From NCBI GenBank assembly GCA_037903355.1, contig JBAJFE010000059.1, positions 496,001-560,000 on the forward strand: a stretch of 64,000 bases of DNA, written 5' to 3'. Below are positions 24,201-36,137 of the stretch, piece by piece. The stretch's first letter is position 1. Each line of letters begins with the position of its first letter. The stretch is from Trichuris trichiura. Taxonomy: Eukaryota > Nematoda > Enoplea > Trichinellida > Trichuridae. A program made the position numbers and the translations under genes. Below the pieces are notes generated by a model that ran no database searches, had not been told where the DNA came from, and was given only the letters and a program-made list of their open reading frames with translations.

Positions 24201-27200
24201 TTTTGTGCCTGAAAGTTCAAAGTGGAAGCCTTTTTTACTGCTTATTAAACATCACTTGGCACAGCGCTTCTTGGACAACTCCTTCGCTTTCGGTATCCAA
24301 GGCTGAAGTGGCTTCGTCGAGGAGAAGAATTTTTGGATTTCTGACAAGTGCTCGAGCTATTGCTATTCGTTGCTTCTGCCCGCCGGACAGCTGAACTCCT
24401 CTCTCGCCAACACGCGTACCAAAGCCCTGAATTTAAGTACAGCGGCTAGATTCCATTCCGTATCATTCAATGCAAAAGCAACCTGAGGTAGAGCGGACAC
24501 AAAATTAAAAGCGTTAGCGAGTACGGCGGCATTCTTGATCTCTTCCAACGTTGCGTCCAGCTTCCCTAGTTGAATATTTTCTTCTACTGTCCCGTCGAAG
24601 AGAACAGGCTCTTGGCTAACAACTCCAATCATGGAACGAAGCGCATGAACGTTGAAAACCTTTAGGTTGAAACCGTCTATATAAATCTAAAATAAGCGAT
24701 CGCTAGCGTTGACAAGCAGACACCGAAAGTTCAATGTATTCTGTGTTCGACTGACTGTTTAGACAATCAAGAAAACTTACAGCTCCTTTGGTGCAATCGT
24801 AAAAGCGCAGAAGCAGATTGACTACAGTGCTTTTACCACTTCCACTTTCACCAACTATGGCTATCCTTTGCCCAGCCGCAATGACAAATGAGAGAGACTT
24901 TAATACCTAAAAAGCGACAGTTTTAGCCTGAGTCCTAATTCTGTTTTGGATAGATCTTCCCGAAAAAATAGTTCTCGTCGAACGGAGGATTTTCAAGGAT
25001 GCACTGAACTGGAGTCTATGTACATTCCTTGCAATATAAAGGAAATTTAAAGTCTGCCTTTGTTGGGGTTACTACTTCAAGCTTCTGACTGAGTTTTATT
25101 TGCTGTTTTTCTTGGTCATGTGAAGTCAGCAATAACAATTTAAGCAAGTAAGTCAGCTACCTTTAGTGCCCTTCTTCCATGTCTACGCTCCTTTGTATAG
25201 TTATACCGTTAAGCTTCTTTCAGATCGGAACATGTAATCATGAAGCGGGCATTTCAAGCAAACTATTTGGGTGTGAAGCCTACCTTCGCATAGCTTCACA
25301 TATGAGTAGTATGACAAATAAAAATGCATGGGATTTAAAATATTGATATGCTAACTATTCTTTTTAGCGGGTGCATAAATCGTCATGGTTAACTAAGGGA
25401 ACAGGTTTCATTGGGGAATTCGACAAAGCGTTCTGCACTCGCTTTGTCCCTCTGACCTTGGCTTCGGTACAGAGCGAATCTCGACAGCTTCATGGAATCG
25501 GAGTTATTTCTCCCAAAAAGCTACGAAAATGAAGTTGCGTAGTGCAAAATCACTTCCTTTGCGGTTACAAACAATTTTGCGACGAAAAAAAATAAATGAG
25601 AAGATGGAGTTAGAAGCTGCATCAAAACTGCGTCGCTTCGATGGCTTGGCATACCTGGAATTCGGGACGAAGTGGGTAAGAGAATGTTACATTATGAAAC
25701 TCAACATGTCCTTCGACGTTATTGGGATGCAAGCCAAGCCTAGAAGACGAATCGATGGACGGTTTCTGAAATTTGCAAGCTACATAATTGCAGCGAAGTA
25801 CTCTCGTAGAAAGTGTTATACCGTATTGATTAGAGCAATAACAGAACTTGCTGAGCCTCTAGCAATTGCGATTGTTGTTAAATGGGGTGCAGCGCTGCCA
25901 AACGCCATCGAACCAGCCATTATGGCAAAAAACACCGTAAATATCGCTCCCCTTGGGAGTAAGGGATCTTGGTCAATCAGCTTTGAGCCATACCTGTAAA
26001 TAAGAATTTCCGTTTTTAAAGAATACCATTGCAATGGTTTGTGTTTGCAAATTAAACGAAAATACACTTCTAAAATGAAACATAGCAACTGTCCGCACAT
26101 CCAGGAGCTGCTACAGTGGTCTTTAAGCCTAATTGTTTACAGAGATATGCTATGTAATTTCACAATACTTTAAGCTGTATGCATAACATAATGTTAGTTC
26201 AAAATGTGGATTCACTTAACAGGAGTGACGCTTTCACCTTACCAGAAAGCCAGTGCGTATGTGGAAAAGGTTGAAACGAAGGTGATCAGAAAACCAAAAC
26301 CTATAACAAGATTCTTTCGATAGCCAAGACGACGAGTCTCTTCCAACGCTTTTTTATATCTAAATAAGGGAAAATATAATGCGGAAAAGAATATGTCAAA
26401 CATTTTTTGCAGCACATCAGTTGCCAGCGGTAAATGAATCCGAAAAGCTTACTGGTGCTCATGCTGAATATTTACCTGGTCAGCGTTATGGCATATGCTT
26501 ATGCAAATTGAGAAAATCATAATTTGTCTTGCCTTAACTACTTTATTTTTGTCGTAAACTTCTCAATACATTATACGGTGAAACGGATTGCTTCCGTTAG
26601 CGCTTAGGGTTCATTTCTATCGAATAAATTCTAATAGACAGACAGTAAAAAGTCGTTAAAACCTAGAAAGTAATAGCAGGAGGTAATTGCTTATTAAGAA
26701 TTATTAAACCTAAAACGCTCCAAAACCTGTAACTTTTTCAGCGATCAAATGACAATCGCGCACGTGACTAATATGATAAAAAAATTTTATGCGTCAAATA
26801 GCGCTTCAAGGCCACGTGAGTATGAAAAAGAGAGACTTTTAAAACAAAGACCGCTGTCAATGAAGCAAACGATTTCTGGAGGAAAAAACTCGACAACCAT
26901 TCTGGTATGCGTATGCATCTCATTCTTAAAGGACCGAGCTCCCAGCTGTTAAAACTACCCCTATGTTACGTGTGAAAACATAAGCATCAAACATAAATTT
27001 CGCATGCATAGTTAACCTATCCAAACATATAATCATACGCATGTGCAGATATTCCAAAACTTTTACATGCCTTCTCCTATGCATTCCGGATAAGAGAGCA
27101 CCTACCTATACTAATGCGCCTACTTCTAGCAAAGAGCTTTCATAATCATTTTCGCTCCATTATCTGCGTTCTGGTTTTTTCACAAGACAACATGAAGTCA

Positions 27201-28638
27201 TTAGAAAACTCTGTGACATATACGCAAAAGAACAACAGCAAGCTTTCAATGACAGCTATCCCCCTGCTGGTGACGCTCAGGATACTGTTTTTAATTGTGC
27301 GGAACCTTTCTAGATCTGCTAGCCAGCCTAAACCTCTCCATACAAATGGTAAATTAACAGCATAAAATACCTACACTACCTAAACACAGCTTTTCTAATA
27401 ATAAATCAGATTATATCAAAATGAAATGAATTTACAATAACATGATGCAACTAGATCAGCACTTGAGCATGCGGGTTTAAAGATTATTCATATAATGCAT
27501 TTAGTAATACCTGTTAATCTCATTTTTCTGTCCATTAAAGGCTAGCACAGTCCTTATTGATGAGATGGCTTCTTCCGCAACAGCTGAAGCACTGGCAAAC
27601 AGTTTCTGCTCTCGTCTGGCCATGTATGATAGGGCCTGTAGCAGTACAAAGTTTCCTGTATTTCACGTGCTCACCAATGAATAGCCGAATACCGCGGAGA
27701 ACCAAGCCGAGCTAAGCGCAAGTAACGGCGAAAGGGACATCATAACTAGCGAAAGTTTCCAACTGTAAAAGAATCCGATGGCGAAACCGGAAACGAATGC
27801 TGCAGTATATTGGCATAGCAAAGAAACCTTGTCACCGATGCCTTCACGTACGCGTTCAATATCACTTAAATACGCCCACAGTAAAGAAAAACAGCGGGAA
27901 AGAGTATCATTACTCGTTCAGCTTAGAAGTCAGCTCTCCACTTCTTGATCGGTCATACCATGAAATTTCCATATGCAAAACTGACTTGAAAAATTGCTTA
28001 CGGATTCTGTGAGTTTGTCGCTCGCAGGCGCTTGACCAGCAAGCAATCTACAAAACTCATCTCCGGAAAAGTTAGCGAGCAAATCTCTAGCTTACTTGAG
28101 CATACGATGTAACGAATATTAAGACGCCAATCAATACATAAAATATGGTGTATATCCTTATAGCCGCGACGAATTCTATCACAGTAATTTGGCGAAGAGT
28201 TGAAGAGACGTTTTGTAGACTTGAGCTATGATTGGACAATGACAGAAGCGGCGCTAAGCTTTCGGCAGCTTGTTGCCAGCTTATATTGGAAGTAAAGTCG
28301 GTGATCTGCGCTCGTATGAACGTGTCCGTCATATGACCGGTAATAATTGACAATGTTGGCCACCCAGCACCGTGTATGATGGCGAATATAGTACCAAAAA
28401 ACATCAGAACGTAATCCCACGAGTCGGCGAAGTAAAACTATCAATAAAAACGTAGTATCATCTGTAGAACAGTCGACGATACAACGAGTACCAAATCGGA
28501 AAAAATTCCTCGGGATTTGTCTGCTCCTTTAGTGGAGGATTTAAGGGAATCCACGGATCCATAGCTTCCAATGGATGATGCAGATTTTTCCTCGTCTGAC
28601 GGTAGCAGCGCTTGCTTTTCGTTCTCACTTGCAGCCAT
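21212..28638 (-). CDS. ABCB-type P-glycoprotein, full transporter
   Basis: Twenty-four exons (-): 28492-28638, 28096-28437, 27914-28047, 27675-27864, 27511-27635, 26243-26359, 25822-25993, 25655-25765, 24781-24906, 24483-24686, 24256-24426, 23834-24208, 23508-23657, 23353-23454, 23139-23300, 22886-23089, 22724-22824, 22532-22672, 22223-22379, 21977-22171, 21711-21914, 21513-21659, 21336-21462, 21212-21288. They total 3,981 bp (1,326 residues) with every splice in phase. The order is TMD1-NBD1-linker-TMD2-NBD2, as in ATP-driven drug and lipid efflux pumps of the plasma membrane. NBD1: Walker A GESGSGKS (465-472), LSGGQ (569-573), Walker B LLLDE ending at E594. NBD2: GPSGCGKS (1118-1125), LSGGQ (1223-1227), LMFDE ending at E1248. 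The first extracellular loop has three N-glycosylation sequons (NIS, NHS, NVS). The linker (about 655-738) is Ser/Glu-rich with a PKA-like RRQS. All catalytic motifs are intact. Nematodes have many P-gp paralogues, so no specific symbol is given. Introns are mostly 39-62 bp; the longest, about 1.15 kb, follows exon 5. Confidence 0.97.
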
Positions 28639-30296
28639 GCGTCCGTAAATCAGTCTGGACAGTCACTTTCTCTAGCTGTTTGTCTGTTATGTAGGACCAT
28701 AGTCGTAGAAAAGTTTGCGTTAGCACAGGTGAGAATGAGATAACGCCGTTGTTTAAAGCGACACTCCAATCTCTGTAGTAGTTACCGCACGTTTGGCCAG
28801 AAGTCTGCTTGTTGAATCTGATAAAGTTCCTATCTGTTTACCCGGCAAATTAGGTCAGTTCGTAAACTTCCGCGGTAACAATGAAGTTCTTCACATGGAC
28901 AAGGCTTCCCTTGAGTCAACTGACTTTTACTTTCAATTTCCGAACGTTATACTTCAAAAATTTCGAATTGGATCGCTGGATACAGTCGCTGTAAACGACA
29001 GAGTAACTGCGCAACATCGAATGCGTGGATTTTAATGAGCTTTTCGATGACCCTCTAACTTATCAGTGAAACAGAGTGCATACAGCTGTGAAATGACTAG
29101 CACTCAGCGGAAAGTAGAGAAAACATCGCTAGGAAAAAGTTTTCTCTGCGAACTGTATTAATGATTGCTTCAAAGATGGTCTTATTTTTGATTTGCATGG
29201 ACAGAAAACAACTTCGGTACTGCTGCTTCACGCATGTGCCATCCATCGAAAACAAAAGATAGAGCAAAAGAGCAGTCGGTCACGACGGAAGTTGATCATC
29301 CAAAAGCACGTCTACGCCACTAAACAGTAACTCAACATGAGCAACAATATTTTCTTAGATAAGCACTCATAGTTGTTTTGGTCAGGAAACTTTCCTTAGC
29401 TTCTAAACCACATCGGAATCGCCTGAAAATGAGAACTTTAATTGACTGACGGTTATTGTAATCATCCACAAGAGCTGAAAGAACAAAATACAGAATCACA
29501 GACTTGTACAAAATTCTGATTTTTAATAGCATGTAGGAACATCAAACCCAAAAGAATTTGTACTAATAAGCAAAAAAAGACGTTAAATTCAGTCATCGTT
29601 ACGTTCTTTGAACTTCCGCGGTTATACGAGGAAAACCTTATCGCAGTATGAAAACTTAAAATTATTAATAACCGACCTAGCCGCCCTATGCTACAGTTCA
29701 AACGTAAATATAAAAGCTTTTCAAAGCGAGCAAAAAGATTCATAACCAAAAAACCTACTTGAAGTGGTTACGTTAAATCTCAATGCAATGGCGTGTGATT
29801 AGAAAGAGTCTATGTGCGGCCACATAAAGGTATTCTAAGTTCTACGCGAAGCGAACAGGATACATTATGAAAAAAATAGCAACACATCAAACGAGTGAAA
29901 ACTATTAGAAGATTTGAGTCCTGTTTAAATTTGAGCCCTCTGTACGTAGGGACGCATTTTACGCTGTTGCGTAAACTTGAACGTGAACTCCTCTTGCGGC
30001 AGCGCTGCGCGTACTGCCTGCAAACGTTATTGAATAAGGCTGAGATCAGTTAACTATTTGCCTTTATTCAAAACTGATTTTATACAGTTCAGACAGCGTT
30101 TCCGTGTCCCAAAAGCATTGGCAAAAGCTTTTGGATATAAGAGGCGGAAAGTGTGTCAATCATCCCGAGATATGCTGGCGTTTTCACCCAAAGAAAACCA
30201 TGGTTTAGTTAACGTAAAAGCAGATACAGTTCAGTTGTCACCGCTGCTCGCACAGCAGTGGCAGTCAAAATCGAGAATAGGTCGAAGATACGCTGT
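28639..30296. other. Upstream region of the ABC transporter, no other gene supported
   Basis: Contains the presumed promoter of the transporter; no clear TATA box was picked out. The open frame 28793-29035 (+) has no recognisable domain or splice partners. Confidence 0.4.
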
Positions 30297-30427
30297 GCAT
30301 CTTCAAGATAAGGAGTGTACTTGAGTAGAGGCGTTATTATGCTGGTCTTATTTTTTAGATTACTAACTTCGAACAAGACCAGTATAATAACGCCTCTATT
30401 CAAGTACATTCCTTATCTAGAAGATGC
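30297..30427. repeat. Fold-back repeat with 53-bp arms
   Basis: Arms 30297-30349 and 30375-30427 are reverse complements with 49 of 53 positions matching, around a 25-bp loop. Left-arm landmarks are GCATCTTC and GGCGTTATTATGCTGGTCTT. No coding content. It does not share the hammerhead-like core of the other two fold-backs. Confidence 0.85.
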
Positions 30428-33400
30428 CAATGTACAACTGTCGCAAAGACAAACTTTACAGTGTATTTGCAATCTATTCGGGATTTCAACTTTCGGGATT
30501 TTGACTAGAACACTTCTCACAGCAATGATGCATGCAGTTATCTAACCTAATTTTGTTACAGATTAAGCAAAAGTAGGTTTCCGTATGACACTGCATATTT
30601 ATTAACATTAGTGACTAGTTCACGAGTGTTTCCTTGCTGCAAGCATTAGAGGCTAAGCGAAGCACTGAACGTTTAGGGCGCGCTGCGTTTACTCGACATT
30701 CATTTTAAGGTCCAAACTTTAGCACATACTAACACAAAGCAACCTTATAAAAAGTTTACTGCAGGGCGTATTTTCAATGCTTAACGCTTGTGGGAATTGC
30801 TTTGCTCGGTAAAAGTACTTATTTGCTTGAACATCACAAATCTGAATGCATTGCTTCAAAATGTGAACGATTCTAAGTACGCATGTTCCTCTTACTTTTT
30901 GATTCGTACTTTTATGAAGCGCAAGATTTTACTTACGGAAAATTCCATTAGAAGTTTGGTGACAACTAAAGATTTCGAGGGTCTCCCTACACCCATCTTC
31001 GGCGGGTGAACTAAAAGAGTAAACATTACTAACGGGTAAATGTCATTGCTCCCTTATTGATGAGTTCTATAAGAGTGGAAAAGAAGGCTTTCATTAAAAA
31101 GATGCTCAAGAGAATAAGGTGTGAATGAAAGATTTCTTCTTTGATCAACTTGAGCTATGAGTATGACTGATAGTGACCAACGAATAGAACAAGTTTGCCC
31201 TAATTGACCAATTTGCTGATCGTTACCAGCTAGCATGGCGGTTTGGTATCAGTTAATGCCACACAAAAGGGTTATCGATTGCGTAGAGTATGAAGCTATT
31301 TTGAGTTGGAGAAGCTTTGATAGGATAGTTCAACGTCGTGTCATTGGTTATGCTGCCCTAGGCTGCATCATCTCAAAGAGTAGTCAAATAAACGAAATTG
31401 CTAAGAAGAGCTAAAGTTGTGCCAGTGAAGGGGAACGCATGAATGCTATGAACTGCCAGTCTCTCTGAAGTTCTGGCTTCCTGAAGGAGCTTCTCATCGG
31501 TTTCAGTCGAAATCGTAAAGAGCACGAATGCTCTGCAGCGCAAATGTTGCTCACGCTTCAACGGTTGCTCTGTTAACTGGGCAGAGTGGCACTGGAACTT
31601 CCCACTGCGATTCTCCCGTTTCATGATATCGGCTGCGAATCTGTCGGTTCAGATGTACAAACCGTGAGGGAACTGGAGGCACCAAAATCGAATGATTCAC
31701 TTTGCTAACCAATAAATATACCATTTGCAAAAAGCGATGACCATTTCGTATTCTCTGCTTTTCATTGCCGCACAATACATCATCCAATGACACACTGAAG
31801 GAACGTTACAGCCCTCCTCTAGACTTTCTTGAAACAAACGACGACCATAGAGGATTGAAAGTTGGCATCAACGCCATCCATCTTGGGGACATGGCAACTT
31901 TTTACCTTGGCTACGCGCTTCTTAGCGCATTCAGCTACCTCAGAGCCAGCTCTAGTGATCACCAAGTACTAGGTAAGAAAGCATATTGTTAAATTTAAAA
32001 ATTTTAAATAATCGCGCACTTAATGATGGCTCGACGGAACTCTGAAAAGTAGTTTAAGTACGTCCTTCCAAAACTGCCTACAACGATCGTTCGATTACCA
32101 GTGCAACCGCGTTGTTTTACGTGATAAGCGAAGAGGGATCAATGCTCATAATATCCGCTGGAATGCTTTAGTAACGGAAAAGGAATTTATGTTTTTTATG
32201 AACGGATTATCATTATACATTCAGCCTAAAAGAAGGAAACAATCTTTTTGAATGTACGGGTGGATCACGGATGCTTCTCGGCGAGTTTCGCTTCCATTGC
32301 ACACATATACTATAAACATAATGTTTTCGATGGAAATCGAACCAATTTTAGCTAGCTGCTTTCGGAAAGGATGGATGTGCGAGCAGTTGAAAACTGTTAC
32401 TTCTTCAACATACCTATATGACGAATTACGCGGGTAATAGCAGACCCTTTCCTAAAGTGCTTATTGCTTCAGGTGAATACTGCTGACAGGTTCCTTAGAA
32501 ACGGATATAATAATATCACCTCGTTGCATTTTCCTTTTCAAACATTTCTGGGTCGCTGATAACAAGCAATAAGTATGAGCTTGCATTGATGCTTCAATAC
32601 GTCAGCCCAGTGCGTCCTATGTGCTTAAAAGCGAAATGGGAAGATAGTAAGAAGGTGAGAATTTTAAAATGTACTTAAGCTCAAGGCTTTTATCGTCTGC
32701 TGCATCTTAGCAAACGAGGCTTGATTTCTACTTCCCACAAATTCTCTGCGCCGGCTCGCTCCATCACCTTACACGGCAATGCTAGTCGGGAAAGTCTTCA
32801 GTTATTGTTATTATAATTTGTTAGTCTGAGCCACTTGTTGCCCAAAGAGGCAAGTATTAATAGCTTGAGTTGTTAAACAGCTGCACATACGAGTGCACGA
32901 CGGAGCTGAATATTATCAGTGAACGGAAAAGCCAAATTCAGCTCATACAGATAAATGGGTTACCGTTGGACCTAAGCTGTTTGGAAACTTCATACTAACG
33001 CTCAAGAAAGTGAAGAACTTTTTAGCAAGATAAACAACCATAAAAGTAGCACATGTTTCAAGTCTGTTACAAGGCTGTTCATCCTGCTTTTGCAAGGCTC
33101 TTGTTTGGCCGTACAGGGCCGCAAAGCATAGAGGACCGCTGGAAGCAGCGAAAGAAAATCTATTACGGAACTTCGTTGCCGTGTTCTCGGCAGGTTGTCT
33201 TGTCATATAGCATAAATAATTTCTGCCGGGAAGTTTACGCTACCAAAGCCTAAAAGCGAGGGCCTTCCGTATAACGTTAGTCATTTATGACCAATTCCTA
33301 GATGGCGCTTCTATCTGTTCTTTAATTCGCATTCCTCCCATCATGAAGACAACCTGAGCGCCAACGTGCAGCCGCGCTCGCAGACAGTGGCGGAACGTAG

Positions 33401-33948
33401 CTAGGAGTTATTTGCCTCCAGTCGTCTAGTAATGCTGAGAGACATGACTTTTGGACTGCTCGAAGAGATTAAGCAACGGTCTGCCATTTGCTGCCACTTG
33501 AGCGCCAATCAATCAGATTCGGTTATTTGTGTGCCTAGCTGACATTGAGATGTCATGCAACGTCTGCTCTAACTAGAGCGACTCCCGAAGTTAACTATGT
33601 TTTATTGGTTATCGTTATGGCAAGCGGAGAAGAGGCATGACTGACTGATCTCTCCAGTGACTGGTTGTCCCTTGGTGTGCTTCTCAATACAAGTTTGCTA
33701 TTGGAAAAATTCTCGTAGGGCATTTTTCAAACAAACTGCCGTTTTGTGCATTCGGCCAACTGTGGCTGTTCGTTTTTCATCCACGCCTATTTTTCATGAG
33801 CAAGAAGTGTCTGGATTGCCCCAATAGGTGTGATCATGCGAGGTAGACTACACAGTAAGTTAGTAATTGGCTCATGACTGACCGTCTCCGTAAGCAGCAA
33901 TATCGACAGTCGTTCCGAACTGCGCGCCATTTCAAACTCTTCGCTTGG
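30428..33948. other. Gene-poor region, nothing firmly supported
   Basis: A stretch at 31785-31971 (+) is open, reads like protein (DFLETNDDHRG, GYALLSAFSYLRA) and ends at a good donor (CTAG before GTAAGA), but no start or partner exon was found. Other open frames here are short and overlap on both strands. Confidence 0.35.
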
Positions 33949-33956
33949 TGACGTCA
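33949..33956. promoter_or_regulatory. Palindromic CRE-like site TGACGTCA
   Basis: A perfect 8-bp cAMP-response-element core 27 bp before the ATG of the small membrane-protein frame. A match only; the same octamer also occurs at 59067 and 59618. Confidence 0.3.
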
Positions 33957-33982
33957 TAGGAACGGTGACCCCAAGTTACTCC

Positions 33983-34165
33983 ATGCGGACGTTAGACAGC
34001 ATCGTAGCCGTAAAGCTAGAGGAAATAGACGAACACAACGGTGTTGAAGACTGCGACTTTTGTCGCCAAATTGATTGCGATGTATTGTTCGCTTTGTTGA
34101 TCATTACCGTCATACTTGCTCTTCTGGTTCTTGTGGTCAGCTTTTGGATAAAAGGCATCGCTTGA
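33983..34165 (+). CDS. Possible small single-pass membrane protein, 60 residues
   Basis: An uninterrupted frame from ATG (33983) to TGA. The first half is acidic and carries CDFC (Cys24, Cys27) and Cys32. Residues 34-56 form one strongly hydrophobic helix (LFALLIITVILALLVLVVSF), followed by a short WIKGIA tail. The charge pattern fits either membrane orientation. No family is recognised. In favour of a gene are the clean hydrophobic segment, the CxxC motif and the CRE-like site upstream. Against it are the small size and lack of introns, so a chance frame remains possible. Confidence 0.4.
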   Translation: MRTLDSIVAVKLEEIDEHNGVEDCDFCRQIDCDVLFALLIITVILALLVLVVSFWIKGIA

Positions 34166-36137
34166 AGGAGGTAATGGTTGCAGTACCGTTCATAAATTCT
34201 GAGAAGACATTATGAAAGACAAATCGAAACCATTGCGATTTGACGGAAAGAAGAATTTGTCACTGCTTTTGATAGAAGACCTACAACCATTTTAAAAGTA
34301 TTATTAATAGTGTATTTGTAGCCTTACATTTTCTCCGGCATTTTTAATCTTTTTAATTGATCTAAAATGCAATGCTTCCCGCTACTACTTATTGGCCGAG
34401 AGTTCGGTGCTTTGCCCCTGGCATGAAGTTTCCGTTGCCGCTCTTAAAAATGCAGCAGTGATCGATGATCATGACACCGGATTGTTCCCTTGAGAGGTTT
34501 CAGTTAAAGCAAACACTCTGCCGCCCTTTACAAACTTTGCTTCGGTATCCGGGGTCATTTGCAAAGCACTACGCATTGGTTTCTCAATTTTCCAGCTTAT
34601 GTATCACCTGACGAGCAGATAAAGCTGTAAAACAATTCAATCGTATTACGCATTCAACGCTGCTTGGGCTGGCACAACTTTTGATAATGTTTACATCTTC
34701 ATAGCAAACAAACACTACTTACTAATTTCATTCACAAGAAAGAGATAAGAGAGCGTTTGTAATTGTCACTACTCATAAGTGGGCAATAAAACTTTTCCAA
34801 AGAAATAGGCTCGAAGTAGTCGGAAAGGACAAAAGTATTGCTCACTTCAAAGTCAGAACCTTGAAACTAAGCCTTCCATTGACCAGCGATAATATTCACA
34901 ACAGGGCAGATATACCGCGCTGAGGTTTTTTCAAAACAATTTAAGCGAGAGAGGATTACTGATAATACTCATTCCTCAACTGTCTATCTGCGATTGCTAT
35001 TCGTTATTTAGTGAATTTTTTCAGCGCATATTTAGACATGCACATATAATAACGAAGAACAGTCTGCAGCTAGCTCGCGCGTGCTGTGTCCATGGACAAC
35101 ATCAGAAAAATGCAATTTACATTTACAGTGTTCACAAGGTTAGCGGAAAGTTGAAAATGTGGATTTTGAAAAGGCTGCATAAATGTTCATACTTGGCCTT
35201 ATTGGAAACTGCTCGTTCCTTTTGATAGGGTAGAATAAATGTGTAAGAGAGGAAAGATGAAAACATAAAAAGGCCATCCGCCCACTCCGGAGCGTTATCA
35301 GTGCTTACGTAGGGGCTGGTGGCTTGGATGTGGGATTTGTTTTTCAATTATTCATCAAAATGAGAAATGTAATTTAAGATCATAAACCAGTATTGTTTGT
35401 ATGCAGCTATAAAGATGCGCCTTTGAAACCACGCAGAGAGAGGAACTATGTGATTCCGCCTTTACGATACTAAGTCAACTTCTCTGCGCAATTTCGTACT
35501 GGCGAGATGAGGCATCAGTTTAATTTATGATTCTGATTCTATTTACACAATTATTACTCTGCGACCGTACGCATTCAATATGCAAGATTGTTTCACTGGA
35601 TCGACAGGGTGCGCAGCTGCACTTAAGGATTGGCTGAACCTTATAGCGTTTAACTTTTCTCTGACCTTCGCATTGTGTTCTACACACTAATATTTTTTTA
35701 CGTTTTACATGTTTCTAGTCAGGAAGCTTAGCTAGATTGCCTCAAAAAAGTGACAGTGACAAGCTTGACTAACTGAAATTCTTACCGCTCTTGCATGAAG
35801 TCTAGACCTTGTTATTTTTGCTTCGCTGCCACGTTTTTACTGTATGCTTTATTTTTTTAAAACTTGCTTGCCGTGCATTTGAATAACGGACAAAGTCGAG
35901 GATACGAAAAAAATGCTTCAGTGTATATACTCTGTGAATTAAAGAAACCCCTTTTTGAATGTATTAACTATTAACAATACACTCGTATTGCACCTACGCT
36001 TGTTCACTATGCTAACATGCAATTCGTTCTAACGTGTCACCTGTAACGAAAGAGAGAGAGCTGTTTGTCAGAACGTGGTAATAATTACTTTAGGAAATGA
36101 AACTTCTTCGCATTTCAGAGCGACTTATAATTTTCAG
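34166..36137. other. Upstream region of the LEV-10-like gene
   Basis: The signal-peptide exon of the LEV-10-like gene should lie here. An ATG at 35795 begins a signal-like run (MKSRPCYFCFAATFLL) ending at a possible donor, but its phase does not fit the exon at 36138, so it is not joined. Otherwise AT-rich with nothing recognised. Confidence 0.4.

Noticed and set aside
25529..25999. 156-codon plus-strand open frame
   Set aside because: Antisense shadow of transporter exons 7 and 8, including the NBD1 start.
35795..35857. Signal-peptide-like start for the LEV-10-like gene
   Set aside because: The only nearby donor leaves two bases, while the exon at 36138 needs one; joining would break the frame.
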